Positions 46,004 to 55,348 of a stretch of DNA of 64,000 nt are shown one piece after another. The stretch spans positions 5,534,501-5,598,500 of the forward strand of contig NZ_CP120717.1 in the NCBI RefSeq assembly GCF_032883915.1, given 5' to 3'. Source of the DNA: Endozoicomonas sp. 8E. GTDB taxonomy: Bacteria > Pseudomonadota > Gammaproteobacteria > Pseudomonadales > Endozoicomonadaceae. A program made the translations under genes and the position numbers. Every line of letters begins with the position of its first letter. Position 1 is the first letter of the stretch. Below the pieces are notes generated by a model. It ran no database searches. It was not told the DNA's origin and was given only the letters and a program-made list of their open reading frames with translations.

Positions 46004-46948
46004 TCAGGAAGCCTGTAGGATAGCTCGATAAACCTGTTTGGCCGTGATCATTCGGGTCTGTTCCGGATTGCGCCCGGCAAGAAGTGCGACAGAAGCCCGG
46101 GCCTTGCCAAAAGCCTTTACGGCATCCAGCAAAGTACACTGCTCTTCCAGGAAAACAACCTGTCTGGCCAACTCTCCGACCGTTTTATCGGCAAGGCCAT
46201 TAACCAGACAGCTAGTGATATGACGATAGTGCACAATACCCACTACTTCGCCATCGTTCACAACCAGATAGCGCTTGTAGGAATGCTCGCAAATGAATGC
46301 CTGAATGTCCTGCACTCTGGAATCAGAGGCAAGCCAGACCATAGGACCATCCTCCGTGGTCAAGGCTGCCAGAGTCTTCTGGTTCATTTTCAGAGCCAGT
46401 TCTGCCATTTTACGCTCTTCACGCTCTATCACACCGGACTTATTGAAGTGACGAATGATGCCTTTCAGCTCGTCCCGACTTGGCTCCTGAGTATTCTCAA
46501 TCCTGAACAGTCTGGCCCAGACCAGCGTCATCTTGAGCATTGGCCGAAGCAGAAAGCAGATAACTCTTACGAAACGGGCAGAATGATTGAGTACGGGCTC
46601 TGCCATCTGAACCGCAAACAGCTTTGGTAAAATTTTGGCAAATACCAACATGAAGTAGGTCAGAAGAGCAGTGAATATGGCCAAACCGGTGTCATTAAAA
46701 TGTCTGGCAGCAATAGCTCCTATCATCGAACTTCCGGCAATACTGATCAGCGTGATCAAAGTGACCATGGAGGACAGGTGAGCCTCCTTGTTCTTGATAA
46801 CGTATTTAATGTCGGCCTTGTTGACCGGCTTGTGTCTGAGAATTGTGGCTAGCCTGAGATCATCAACATAAATAATGGCAGATTCAATAACCGAAAGAAT
46901 AGCAGTAACAGCAACAATCAGGCAGGCAACAGCAACAACAAGAAGCAT
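46004..46948 (-). CDS. DUF21-CBS membrane protein (CorC/HlyC-like family)
   Basis: A 314-residue protein with an N-terminal DUF21 membrane part (LLVVAVACLIVAVTAILSVIESAIIYVDDLRL, then TLITLISIAGSSMIGAI and FTALLTYFMLVFAKILPKLFA), a conserved REERKMAELALKMNQKTL segment, and a CBS pair in the second half (DSRVQDIQAFICEHSYKRYLVVNDGEVVGIVHY). Proteins of this type are linked to Mg/Co export or Na-coupled ion movement. It is shorter than CorC-type proteins and lacks their C-terminal acidic domain. A strong GGAGGAGCAAGG site precedes the ATG. Confidence 0.85.
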   Translation of the reverse strand: MLLVVAVACLIVAVTAILSVIESAIIYVDDLRLATILRHKPVNKADIKYVIKNKEAHLSSMVTLITLISIAGSSMIGAIAARHFNDTGLAIFTALLTYFMLVFAKILPKLFAVQMAEPVLNHSARFVRVICFLLRPMLKMTLVWARLFRIENTQEPSRDELKGIIRHFNKSGVIEREERKMAELALKMNQKTLAALTTEDGPMVWLASDSRVQDIQAFICEHSYKRYLVVNDGEVVGIVHYRHITSCLVNGLADKTVGELARQVVFLEEQCTLLDAVKAFGKARASVALLAGRNPEQTRMITAKQVYRAILQAS

Positions 46949-47216
46949 CCTTGCTCCTCCATTTTTTTATCTGTGGGAATAAACCTTTATCGGTCACCTC
47001 ATTGATAAGTTTAAGTCAAAAAATTCATGACGACAGGCTGATTTCACGACTTGCAGACAGCGCTTCTTATTCTGAAATAGAACGCCTGAAAAGCTAAAGG
47101 CACATAAACAGCCATGAGCGTAAAAATAGTGAAAAGAAAGTCCTTTTCTCATCATGGACTCCGATTTTTATTATTATTTTTGAGCCTTATTTCTATCCTA
47201 AATCGAACTTTCCTGA

Positions 47217-47801
47217 TTACACAACCTTTTTCGTCGACTGCTGCTTTAACTTTGAGGGTGACTTGGACTTATAACTCTTGCTGACATACTCAGGTTCGTT
47301 GATCCCTAGTCGTCCATTAATCACCACCGTTAATCTGAAAAAGAGATTGCAAAGCATGTTGGCAAAGCGGTGCAAAACATCCGGAACTTCTATGCCTTCA
47401 GCATCCACCAGAACCATAGCTCTGATCGCTTTTTTACTGAGCGAACGACAGGAGTGAAGCAACTGAACAGGCCGGGGTCCGCGAGGTAAAACAAAACCTT
47501 TTATTCGCCCGGCAATCTCTTCCTGATAACGATCAAAATACCCGGAGAGCCACTCTATCTGCTCTTCAAAGATGGCCTGCTTCCCCCGGATAGAAGCATT
47601 AAGATGAAAAATTTTCGGCTGCAGTTCGCAGAGAAAATCGTAGATATCCCTGAATCGTTCATCTCCTTCCAGCTCATAGATAGCTCCGCCCAGTGTCGTA
47701 CAAAGCTCGTCGGTAATAATTTCGTGATCACACAAAGGTGAACGCTCGTAGATGAAGGGATAGCATAGTTCCCGGACGTCTTTGGATTTTTTAAGTGCCA
47801 T
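47217..47801 (-). CDS. Degenerate PduO-type cobalamin adenosyltransferase-like protein
   Basis: A 194-residue helical protein. DHEIITDELCTTLGGAIYELE, GFVLPRGPRPVQLLHSCRSLSKKAIRAM and LHRFANMLCNLFFRL follow the pattern of PduO-type adenosyltransferases such as the one at 51252 (PGGGTAACHCHMVRTVSRRAERAV and LNRLSDAMYVLSR). The N-terminal ATP loop (KIYTRTGDKG) is absent and the RxxRRAE arginines are changed. Catalysis is therefore doubtful; it may bind cobalamin or be a regulator or chaperone. A basic Ser/Lys tail follows. It is the last gene downstream of btuB and may share its riboswitch-controlled transcript. Confidence 0.65.
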   Translation of the reverse strand: MALKKSKDVRELCYPFIYERSPLCDHEIITDELCTTLGGAIYELEGDERFRDIYDFLCELQPKIFHLNASIRGKQAIFEEQIEWLSGYFDRYQEEIAGRIKGFVLPRGPRPVQLLHSCRSLSKKAIRAMVLVDAEGIEVPDVLHRFANMLCNLFFRLTVVINGRLGINEPEYVSKSYKSKSPSKLKQQSTKKVV

Positions 47802-47892
47802 ATTGACTACCTTATAAAAAAGCTCTCACTCCAGGGGAAGAGAGTGAGAGCTTGCTTGATACATGACAGACGTTAGTCGTACAACAAATGAC

Positions 47893-49722
47893 TTACAGTT
47901 CAGGGGTCCAGGTCAGAGTAAAAAACACACCTCTTGGTTCATCTCTGTACCCTAAATTTGATGAATACTCTTTGTCCATCAAGTTGACAACTTTAGCTTC
48001 TGTTTTAAGCTCTGTTGTCAACTGGTAAGCCATTCTCAAATCAACTGTTCCAAACCCAGCAACCTCTTTGGTGTTTGCTTGGTCGTTGTATGTTTTACCT
48101 TGAGCTCTGAAAGTACCACCAACAGACCACTTTCCATATACTCGATTAGTATCAAGAACAAATAGTTGCTTAGCTCTTCTATAAAGAACATTACCATTAT
48201 ATAAGTCCCCTCGAAATTCCGGATCAAGGAATGTCATGTTACTTCTGGTATGCCAACCAAAGAGCTCTGTTGACAATACAAACTCGATACCTCTAATGCG
48301 AGCCTTCTCTATATTCTCCGTTTTCTGGGCGTCAGAATTGTACTCCAACATATCGTTGATATCATTCTGAAATATATTTACAGACCACCTACTGTCACCT
48401 ACCAAGCCACTTAGCTCTAACTCTTTATTCTTGGCTGTTTCAGGCTTTAGAGTAAGATTAGGCCCCGCTGGAGTATAGTAATCCCCAAGAGTTGGTGCTC
48501 TGTAAGCAGTTCCATAGGATGCAATAATCTTCATACCCTTTGGTAAATCTATGCCCCACGCTATATTCCCTGTGTTGTTGTAGCCATAAACTTCATGTTT
48601 ATCTCTTCTGAGGCCGATCTGGAGTTCACTCCGAGAAAATGTAGATGTATTTTGAGCAAAAACACCAATATTGTATTGATCTTCTACACCATACTCATTA
48701 CTAGACTCTGTTAAATGCTCATCTGAGTAGTCAATACCAGTCACTAAGAACTGATTTTCGGTCCAATTTAAATCATTCTGCCAACTAAAAGTATTTCGTT
48801 TGGTTGTGGCATAGCTTGGATATGTAGTGCTACCTTTGTCATCTCTTTTATCGATACCATACCCAATATCCAACCTAGTTCCCCATTGTTCAGTTACTGG
48901 AACAAATACAAAACCATTAAACTCTGTCGAATTAAAAAGTGTATATGTGTTTTCAGTATTAAAACTACTGTCGTATTCAGACTTCCCTTCTACATGTGTA
49001 AAGCTCAGGCCAGCCTCAAGCCCTGAGGAATAACGTTTCGAAATACTGCCGGAAAGTGATTTATCCCTATATGCATCATCATCAGCATCCAGTCCAGATG
49101 TGGCGAACGTCCTGTTATAACCCTGTGTTTCAAATAGGCGAGCACCTAAGTTAAACCGAGTACCATCAACTTCTCCGCCATAATTTAATCCATAATCACC
49201 GGTCCCTCGGCTCCCCCCCCCTACCTTTACAGTTAACTTTGGATTCCCGGTGCCCTTTCGAGTAAAAATTTGTATAACACCACCTACTGCATTTGCACCG
49301 TACAAACTAGACTTTGGGCCCCGTACAATTTCGATTCTCTGAATTTGATCTGGGTCCAAGTGCTGTATTGGTGCTTCACCAAAATCCATTGAGCTAGCTT
49401 TCACACCGTCAATCAAAATTAGCGTTTGTGCAGTTCTGGTTCCCCTCAAAAAAATGCCTACCTTGCTTCCTGGCCCACCTGACTGTTCGATTTGCATACC
49501 CGGTGTTTTACTGAGCAATTCCGGCACACTGGTAGCCTGACTACGCTCAATTTCTTCCCGCGTAATCACGGTAACCGGAGCCAGAGCCTCATCCACCGAC
49601 TGAGCAGTTCTGGAGGCTGTCACGACCACTTCCTCCAGCTCGATGATTTCTTCACTGGCCTGAAGCGTGCCTGCCAGACCTGCTGTGGCCAGGGCGACTG
49701 CAATACGCAATGTGCGGGACAT
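47893..49722 (-). CDS. btuB: TonB-dependent vitamin B12 outer-membrane receptor
   Basis: A 609-residue outer-membrane barrel. The signal peptide ends ...LAGTLQASE. The TonB box region is EEVVVTAS, and the plug domain (VPELLSKTPGMQIEQSG, GPKSSLYGANAVGGVIQIFTRKG) is followed by barrel strands. The start is the ATG at 49722 with AAGGA before it, four bases after the btuF stop. Together with btuF and a cobalamin riboswitch upstream it is clearly a B12 uptake gene. The last residues (TLTWTPEL) are slightly atypical, since many barrels end in an aromatic residue. Confidence 0.93.
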   Translation of the reverse strand: MSRTLRIAVALATAGLAGTLQASEEIIELEEVVVTASRTAQSVDEALAPVTVITREEIERSQATSVPELLSKTPGMQIEQSGGPGSKVGIFLRGTRTAQTLILIDGVKASSMDFGEAPIQHLDPDQIQRIEIVRGPKSSLYGANAVGGVIQIFTRKGTGNPKLTVKVGGGSRGTGDYGLNYGGEVDGTRFNLGARLFETQGYNRTFATSGLDADDDAYRDKSLSGSISKRYSSGLEAGLSFTHVEGKSEYDSSFNTENTYTLFNSTEFNGFVFVPVTEQWGTRLDIGYGIDKRDDKGSTTYPSYATTKRNTFSWQNDLNWTENQFLVTGIDYSDEHLTESSNEYGVEDQYNIGVFAQNTSTFSRSELQIGLRRDKHEVYGYNNTGNIAWGIDLPKGMKIIASYGTAYRAPTLGDYYTPAGPNLTLKPETAKNKELELSGLVGDSRWSVNIFQNDINDMLEYNSDAQKTENIEKARIRGIEFVLSTELFGWHTRSNMTFLDPEFRGDLYNGNVLYRRAKQLFVLDTNRVYGKWSVGGTFRAQGKTYNDQANTKEVAGFGTVDLRMAYQLTTELKTEAKVVNLMDKEYSSNLGYRDEPRGVFFTLTWTPEL

Positions 49723-49726
49723 GGGA

Positions 49727-50743
49727 TTATTCCTTGTGTGTGTTTTCTGGCGTCTTTGAAGCCTTAGTGAGACTTTCTTTTCTGACGCTCTCAAGTTGTT
49801 GGCAAAGGGATTCGGCGGCATCCAGCGCCCGGGGTGTTGGTCTGGATATCAAATTGCCCTGAACGGTAAACAGATGGTGCTGTTTCACCGCCTGAAGATC
49901 GCTCCATTTCGACCAGCGCTCTTCGATGGCTTTACCGTCTTTAAGATTGCTGGAGCTGACAATAACCTCGGGGTTCTTGCCAAGAATGGATTCCATGCTG
50001 ACTTCAGGTACCCGTATTTTTGAGTCAGCATAAATATTCTGGCCACCACAAAGCTCTATCACCTGCCCGATAATCTGGTTCCTGCTGATACTCATCAGCG
50101 GTTTGTTCCAGATCTCATAAAAGACAGTGACAGGCTTTCTAAACTGGTATTTCTTCTTGATGGATTGATAACGAGTCAGAAACCTTTTGGCTTCTTTATC
50201 CGCTACCGCAGAGGTACCAAACAGTTTGCCCAGACGCCTGATGACCGATGCGATCTCAGGAAAGCTTAGCGGATCAATGTAGAAAACTCTGACACCCAGT
50301 GACTCAAGCCTCGACGTCACTTTCGGGCTGTTGCCCCCTGCCCAGGCCACCACTATGTCTGGTTTCATGGTGGCAATGGCTTCAACACTAACATTGGGAA
50401 AGCCACCTAGTCGGGGAACTTTAGCGACTGAGGGTGGGTAGTCGCTGTGATCGTCAACCGCAACAACACGAACACCCGCCCCTGCAGCATAGATCAATTC
50501 GGTTGAACCGGGAGAAAGACTGATTATTTTTTTGACGGATTTGGGAACACAGACTTCCCTTTTCAGGTCGTCTTTTACGCAAACCTGTGCTGCCTGCAAC
50601 AATGTCGTATGACCAGAAATTACAACAGCAGCCAGCCAGGTAGCAGACAGAAGATACCTCTCAGCGAAGCGCAGCACTTTTGCGACAGCCTTCTCGAGTG
50701 GTGAACGACTTGGTTCTCGACTTGTTTGATGCAGATGCCTCAT
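49727..50743 (-). CDS. btuF: Cobalamin-binding periplasmic protein
   Basis: A 338-residue substrate-binding protein of the BtuF/FepB type. Signal: a long N-region followed by YLLSATWLAAVVISGHTTLLQAAQ. The mature part shows KKIISLSPGSTELIYAAGAG, VPRLGGFPNVSVEAIATMKPDIVVAW and later VSMESILGKNPEVIVSS. The start at the ATG at 50743 has CAGGGA five bases before it; a GTG at 50794 is also in frame. It lies after a B12 riboswitch and before btuB. No btuC/btuD is seen in the window. Confidence 0.9.
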   Translation of the reverse strand: MRHLHQTSREPSRSPLEKAVAKVLRFAERYLLSATWLAAVVISGHTTLLQAAQVCVKDDLKREVCVPKSVKKIISLSPGSTELIYAAGAGVRVVAVDDHSDYPPSVAKVPRLGGFPNVSVEAIATMKPDIVVAWAGGNSPKVTSRLESLGVRVFYIDPLSFPEIASVIRRLGKLFGTSAVADKEAKRFLTRYQSIKKKYQFRKPVTVFYEIWNKPLMSISRNQIIGQVIELCGGQNIYADSKIRVPEVSMESILGKNPEVIVSSSNLKDGKAIEERWSKWSDLQAVKQHHLFTVQGNLISRPTPRALDAAESLCQQLESVRKESLTKASKTPENTHKE

Positions 50744-50934
50744 GGAATCCCTGAGATCGATGTTTCTCAGGGCGGCAGACAGCCGGTCGGACACAAAGTT
50801 CCAACCGCAGAATTATTCTGACTTATCTCTTGCTCAGAGACTTGTCAGTATCCGGGGAAGATATGAATTTTCCCAACCGCCAGGTGACCCGCCCGGTTAG
50901 AAAGCCCAATTGCGTCGAGCTTCCATGGTTGCTT

Positions 50935-51125
50935 TACTGAAGGCAGGTCTCCTGGCTCCGGGATCATCATGCTTTTCTCACCTTCCCGGACCTTGAATCC
51001 AGTGGTTTAGGAAGCCTGCAGGGGCTTTCTTGAGAGCGCATTACTCCGTCACAGTTGCGGGCACAGCCGGGTTTAAAACCCCGTTCCCTATCATTTGCAA
51101 TCGGGTAGTAGACCGTTTCGCAAAC
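50935..51125 (-). promoter_or_regulatory. Cobalamin riboswitch (B12 element)
   Basis: On the minus strand, GGGAACGGGGTTTTAAACCC and TGTGCCCGCAACTGTGACGG are followed by CCACTGG and the B12 box AGCCAGGAGACCTGCCT at 50941-50957. This is the canonical order of the aptamer's conserved parts. It sits about 190 bases before the btuF ATG. It would repress btuF-btuB when adenosylcobalamin is plentiful. The remainder of the 508-base gap 50744-51251 contains the presumed expression platform. Confidence 0.9.
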
Positions 51126-51251
51126 AATCCACAGCGTCAGAATATGTCAGCACTTTTTATGCGCTGGCCACTGCCACCGTGGGACCTTCGTAAAGGTCGG
51201 GCATATTACCCGAACTTTCGTTTTAATTCACCCCTCTTGCGAAAAGCGCAA

Positions 51252-51845
51252 TTACCCTTCGATTTTTGACTTCGGAGAGGCCTGCCAGAGCACCTCTCCT
51301 TCGTTCTTTCTGGCACAATGCCTTGAGAGCACATACATCGCATCGGACAACCTGTTGAGAAAGGTAATGAGAGGGGCATTAACGTCGACACCAGATTCAC
51401 GCAGTCGGATCACTGCACGTTCGGCCCTGCGGGAAACCGTTCTTACCATATGACAATGACAGGCGGCAGTCCCTCCACCCGGCAGTGTAAAATTTTTCAA
51501 TGGTGGTAAATCTTCATTCAATTCGTCAATCAATGCTTCCATGACTGTCGTATGTTCTTCCTGAATCAGTTGATATCCGGGCATAGCCAACTCCCCGCCG
51601 ACATCAAACAGCCTGTGCTGAATCTCACTGACCCGACTCAGCTGCGACTCGGTCAAGTCATCGGACTGCCTGAGCACATTTAGCAACATACCCATCCAGC
51701 TGTTTGTCTCATCAACGGAGCCAATGGCTTCAATCCGATCATCCGCTTTTGACAGTACATCACCACTGCCAATCCGGGTGGTTCCCTTATCACCGGTACG
51801 GGTATAAATTTTGGTCAGGCGATAGCCTTTGCGCTCTTCTGTCAT
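51252..51845 (-). CDS. Cob(I)yrinic acid a,c-diamide adenosyltransferase, PduO type
   Basis: A 197-residue ATP:cob(I)alamin adenosyltransferase that makes adenosylcobalamin. The ATP loop KIYTRTGDKGTTRIGSG is at residues 12-28, DDRIEAIGSVDETNSWMG near 35, and the active helix TLPGGGTAACHCHMVRTVSRRAERAV near 120. LNRLSDAMYVLSRHCARKN follows near 165. All key residues are present, unlike in the paralogue at 47217. It follows cobQ by 46 bases and precedes the riboswitch, so it may be transcribed with cobQ and not under that riboswitch. Confidence 0.95.
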   Translation of the reverse strand: MTEERKGYRLTKIYTRTGDKGTTRIGSGDVLSKADDRIEAIGSVDETNSWMGMLLNVLRQSDDLTESQLSRVSEIQHRLFDVGGELAMPGYQLIQEEHTTVMEALIDELNEDLPPLKNFTLPGGGTAACHCHMVRTVSRRAERAVIRLRESGVDVNAPLITFLNRLSDAMYVLSRHCARKNEGEVLWQASPKSKIEG

Positions 51846-51891
51846 CTTAAATATTCCCTCAGACGTAATTATTTAAGTAACGAAATATTTT

Positions 51892-53373
51892 TCACTGATA
51901 AACAGCTAACAATTTTTTCAAATCAATATTCTGCTCAACGGCATCCGCCATTCTATTAATACCTTCTTCCCTGAGCGCTTCGTAGTCCACTGTCGCTAAT
52001 TGCCTGAGACCAGACCAGGTTAAAAAGGCATTACAGGCTGCCGTTGTTTCAAAAATGCCATGCAAATAAGTACCAAATATCTGGCCATCTTCAGACATGA
52101 CACCGTCCACCCCCTGTTTCAGTTGAATGAGAGGGTTATCAAGAGCCGAGCCCCGGGTAATACCCGCATGAATTTCATAACCGGTCACTGCAACCTTTTC
52201 CATATCGGGAAGAGAGAGGCAACCTGCCACCTGTTTCAGCTGCTTTTGGGGGGATATTGTGGTTTCCAGGTTCAGCAACCCCAATCCTTCAGTGCTGCCT
52301 GGTTCTCCCTCGATACCCTGAGGGTCATGTACAATATTGCCGAGCATTTGATAGCCTCCGCAGATACCCATCAGTTTTCCGCCATATCGCAAATGCCTGA
52401 GAATATCCCGGTCCCATTCATTCTCTCTTAGATAGTCGAGATCAGTCCGGGTATTTTTGGTACCGGGAATAATAATCAGATCCACCGGAGGAATGGGTTC
52501 ACCTTTGCCAACAAAGTGAATCTGAACATCAGGTCTCAGCCTGAGGGGATCAAAATCAGTGTGATTACTGGTACGGGTCAGTATAGGCACTGCAATTTTT
52601 AAAACTGCATCGTTATCATGGGAGATCTGTTGTGACTCAATCGCATCCTCAGCCTCCAGATGCAGGCCATGGAGATAAGGAAGCACACCCAGCACCGGCT
52701 TACCCGTTTTTTTCTCGAGCCATTCCAGTCCCGATTCCAGTAGCTTGATATCACCTCTGAAGCGATTGATCACAAAACCGGCTACCCGTTTTTGCTCTGA
52801 TTCCGACAATAGTGCCAATGTTCCGTAAAGATGGGCAAAAACCCCGCCTTTATCGATATCAGCAACAATAATAACCGGACAGTCGGCGGCCTGGGCAAAC
52901 CCCATGTTGGCAATATCCCTGTCACGCAGATTGATTTCTGCCGGACTTCCCGCCCCTTCAACCAGCACCAAACGGTATTGCTCTGCCAGCCTGCGCCAGG
53001 ATTCCAGAACGCACTTCAGCAACCTCGGTTTGAATTCATGATAGGTCTGGGCATTCATTTCCCCGATAGAACGTCCATTGACGATCACCTGTGCACCTAT
53101 ATCGGAGTTAGGCTTCAACAAAACAGGATTCATATCCGTATGGGGCTCAAGACCCGCCGCTAATGCCTGCAACGCCTGGGCTCTGCCAATTTCGCCGCCA
53201 TCCTCGGTCACCGCACTGTTCAGAGCCATGTTCTGTGGTTTGAAGGGAGCCACTGGGATACCCCGCCTGCTGAAAGCTCGACAAAGTCCGGTAACCAGCG
53301 CACTTTTCCCCGCATCACTGGTGGTTCCCTGAACCATGAGAGTGCGTCGCCCGGGCGGTATTGAGTGATTCAT
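51892..53373 (-). CDS. cobQ: Cobyric acid synthase
   Basis: A 493-residue glutamine-dependent amidase that forms four side-chain amides of adenosylcobyrinate diamide. The N-terminal part has [22 protein letters not shown] near residue 12 (P-loop-like). The C-terminal GATase1-type domain has [12 protein letters not shown] with the nucleophile Cys near 338, and a later [10 protein letters not shown] with histidine near 440. It is a single large gene without other de novo cobalamin genes nearby, so the host may salvage cobinamide or cobyric acid precursors (inference). Confidence 0.95.
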   Translation of the reverse strand: MNHSIPPGRRTLMVQGTTSDAGKSALVTGLCRAFSRRGIPVAPFKPQNMALNSAVTEDGGEIGRAQALQALAAGLEPHTDMNPVLLKPNSDIGAQVIVNGRSIGEMNAQTYHEFKPRLLKCVLESWRRLAEQYRLVLVEGAGSPAEINLRDRDIANMGFAQAADCPVIIVADIDKGGVFAHLYGTLALLSESEQKRVAGFVINRFRGDIKLLESGLEWLEKKTGKPVLGVLPYLHGLHLEAEDAIESQQISHDNDAVLKIAVPILTRTSNHTDFDPLRLRPDVQIHFVGKGEPIPPVDLIIIPGTKNTRTDLDYLRENEWDRDILRHLRYGGKLMGICGGYQMLGNIVHDPQGIEGEPGSTEGLGLLNLETTISPQKQLKQVAGCLSLPDMEKVAVTGYEIHAGITRGSALDNPLIQLKQGVDGVMSEDGQIFGTYLHGIFETTAACNAFLTWSGLRQLATVDYEALREEGINRMADAVEQNIDLKKLLAVYQ

Positions 53374-53603
53374 AAGTTCGAGAATGGCAGTCCTGATAAT
53401 AAGGTGAGGCAGTTTGATATTGTTCAGTGAATGGATGCAAGCGCTTTCTTGATGTCTGACATCATTTCTCCATGGGATACTTAAGTGTTCGAAAGCCCTC
53501 TGTCACCGAAAGCCTCACAGATTCGATCCATAAATCTATTTCGGGTCAGGCTCTATCTGTTAACATACTTGGTAGTCCAACTCCTAACGAACCCAGCCCG
53601 AGC

Positions 53604-54893
53604 ATGAGTCGATACTTATATTCACTTTTATTGTACCTTTTGGTGCCCTTTGTCCTGATAAAGCTGGTTGTGCGCACTAGAAAATCTCCCGCTTATGGCC
53701 ATCGCTGGGGTGAACGCTTTGGTTTTATCAAAACGTTGCCCAATGACAAACCCGTCATATGGATCCATTCCGTTTCTGTGGGTGAGACCATAGCCAGTGC
53801 GCCGATGGTTAAAGCCTTGATGAATCAATACCCCAATTACCGCTTTGTCGTCACCACTATGACGCCCACCGGCTCCGAGCGTGTTAAAAAAATATACGGT
53901 GAACGTGTTTCTCATGTTTATTGCCCCTACGATTTGCCAGACGTGCAAAACCGTTTTTTAAATCGGACTCACACCAAAATGGCTTTAATCATGGAAACAG
54001 AGCTATGGCCCAACACCATTGCCGCCTGTAAAGCCAGAAACATTCCTGTTGTTATCATCAATGCCCGGTTGTCAGAGAAGTCGGCCCGGGGTTATGCAAA
54101 ATTGAGCTCACTGACTCGAAACATGATGCAGAACATTCATCAGGTGGCCTGTCAGACCGAGAATGACGGTGAAAGATTCAAACAACTGGGCTTGCCTGCT
54201 GAACGTCTGGCCATAACAGGCAGCGTCAAGTTTGATATGTCTGTGGATGATGAAATCAACAACAGTGCAGCTTTGCTTAAATCCACATGGGAATCGGGAT
54301 TAGGCCGCAAGACAAAAATACTGATAGCTGCCAGTACCCACGACGGCGAGGACAAGCCGGTTCTGGATGCTTTTCGCAAAGTGCACGAGAAATTATCCGA
54401 TACCCTGTTGTTGCTTGTTCCCCGACATCCCGAGCGCTTTGACCGTGTTTTTGAACTGTCAGAAAGTCTCGGATTCAACACCATAAGGCACAGTCAGGCT
54501 ACAGAAACTTCTATAGATACCCAAGTGATCATTGGCGATACAATGGGTGAGCTGATGAAGCTGTACGCAACATCCGACATAGCCTTTGTCGGAGGTAGTC
54601 TGATTAAGAACGGAGGTCATAATATGCTGGAGCCCGCCGCCTTGGGGATACCTGTTTTATCCGGCCCCAGCGTTTATAACTTCACAGATATCAGCCAACA
54701 GCTAGAAGACGCTGGCGGTATGAAAACTATACAGAATTCAGAACAACTGGCAGCAGTCGTATACGATCTGCTGACAGACGATGCAGCCAGAAAAAAGATG
54801 GGCGGCCAGGCTCAAAGATTTGTGGAAGGTAATAGAGGTGCATTGCAAAAGCTTTTGAAACAGGTGTCAGAAACCATTGATCATCTTGGCTAA
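53604..54893 (+). CDS. waaA: 3-deoxy-D-manno-octulosonic acid transferase
   Basis: A 429-residue Kdo transferase that adds Kdo to lipid A precursor at the inner membrane. MSRYLYSLLLYLLVPFVLIKLVVRTRKSPAYGHRWGERFGF matches the E. coli start region, including the membrane anchor and the RWGERFG motif. IHSVSVGETIASAP, TTMTPTGSERV and METELWPN are glycosyltransferase landmarks, and GGSLIKNGGHNMLEPAALG near residue 330 is the donor site. The frame is open upstream to 53472 but the ATG at 53604 fits the family. It is divergent from cobQ. Confidence 0.95.
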   Translation: MSRYLYSLLLYLLVPFVLIKLVVRTRKSPAYGHRWGERFGFIKTLPNDKPVIWIHSVSVGETIASAPMVKALMNQYPNYRFVVTTMTPTGSERVKKIYGERVSHVYCPYDLPDVQNRFLNRTHTKMALIMETELWPNTIAACKARNIPVVIINARLSEKSARGYAKLSSLTRNMMQNIHQVACQTENDGERFKQLGLPAERLAITGSVKFDMSVDDEINNSAALLKSTWESGLGRKTKILIAASTHDGEDKPVLDAFRKVHEKLSDTLLLLVPRHPERFDRVFELSESLGFNTIRHSQATETSIDTQVIIGDTMGELMKLYATSDIAFVGGSLIKNGGHNMLEPAALGIPVLSGPSVYNFTDISQQLEDAGGMKTIQNSEQLAAVVYDLLTDDAARKKMGGQAQRFVEGNRGALQKLLKQVSETIDHLG

Positions 54894-55026
54894 GTGGCCA
54901 CAGAAAGTGCAGTGATCGCCTGACTGGACATCAGAGCCAACTCAGTTGAACAGAGTCGACAAATGTCTCGACTCTGGCTCCTGCCGTCGTTCTGCCTCAT
55001 AAATCCATTGACTCGAAGCGCCCCTC

Positions 55027-55237
55027 TTAAGTACTCAGCCATACGGAATCGAATATTTCTGGCTTATTGGGCAGGTGCTCTGCAAGGCCCAACGACGGGA
55101 ACATAGCAAGCTATGTGACCAGAGTTGCAACGCAGCACGACTGCATGGATGCAGGAGCTAGAGCAACGCAGGAGCAGTTGCCGCGAGTGCCTGAACAATG
55201 AGTCAGAAAATATGATTTCGTATGGTTGAGTACTTAA
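55027..55237 (+). repeat. Palindromic element family B, intact copy (211 bp)
   Basis: TTAA at both ends, with imperfect arms of about 55 bases (TTAAGTACTCAGCCATACGG against TTAAGTACTCAACCATACGA read inward). The centre has hairpins ACATAGC/GCTATGT and CTGCATGGATGCAG and one CTAG that is occupied by family A in the copy at 38873. The flanks (54894-55026 and 55238-55344) show no gene except a 12-codon ORF at 55310. Confidence 0.87.
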
Positions 55238-55309
55238 ATTACCGATCTCCGCTAGAATACGAAGTGGCAACTTAGTCGTAGACCTGTGTCCATTTTACCG
55301 GAGAATATC

Positions 55310-55348
55310 ATGGCTCACTGTGTTCGCCATCTTTGCTGCAAGCATTAG
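55310..55348 (+). other. Twelve-codon ORF with a ribosome site
   Basis: CGGAG, then ATG and twelve sense codons rich in Cys and His (MAHCVRHLCCKH), then TAG. It may be a chance ORF or the remains of a gene start cut by the nearby element. Confidence 0.2.
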
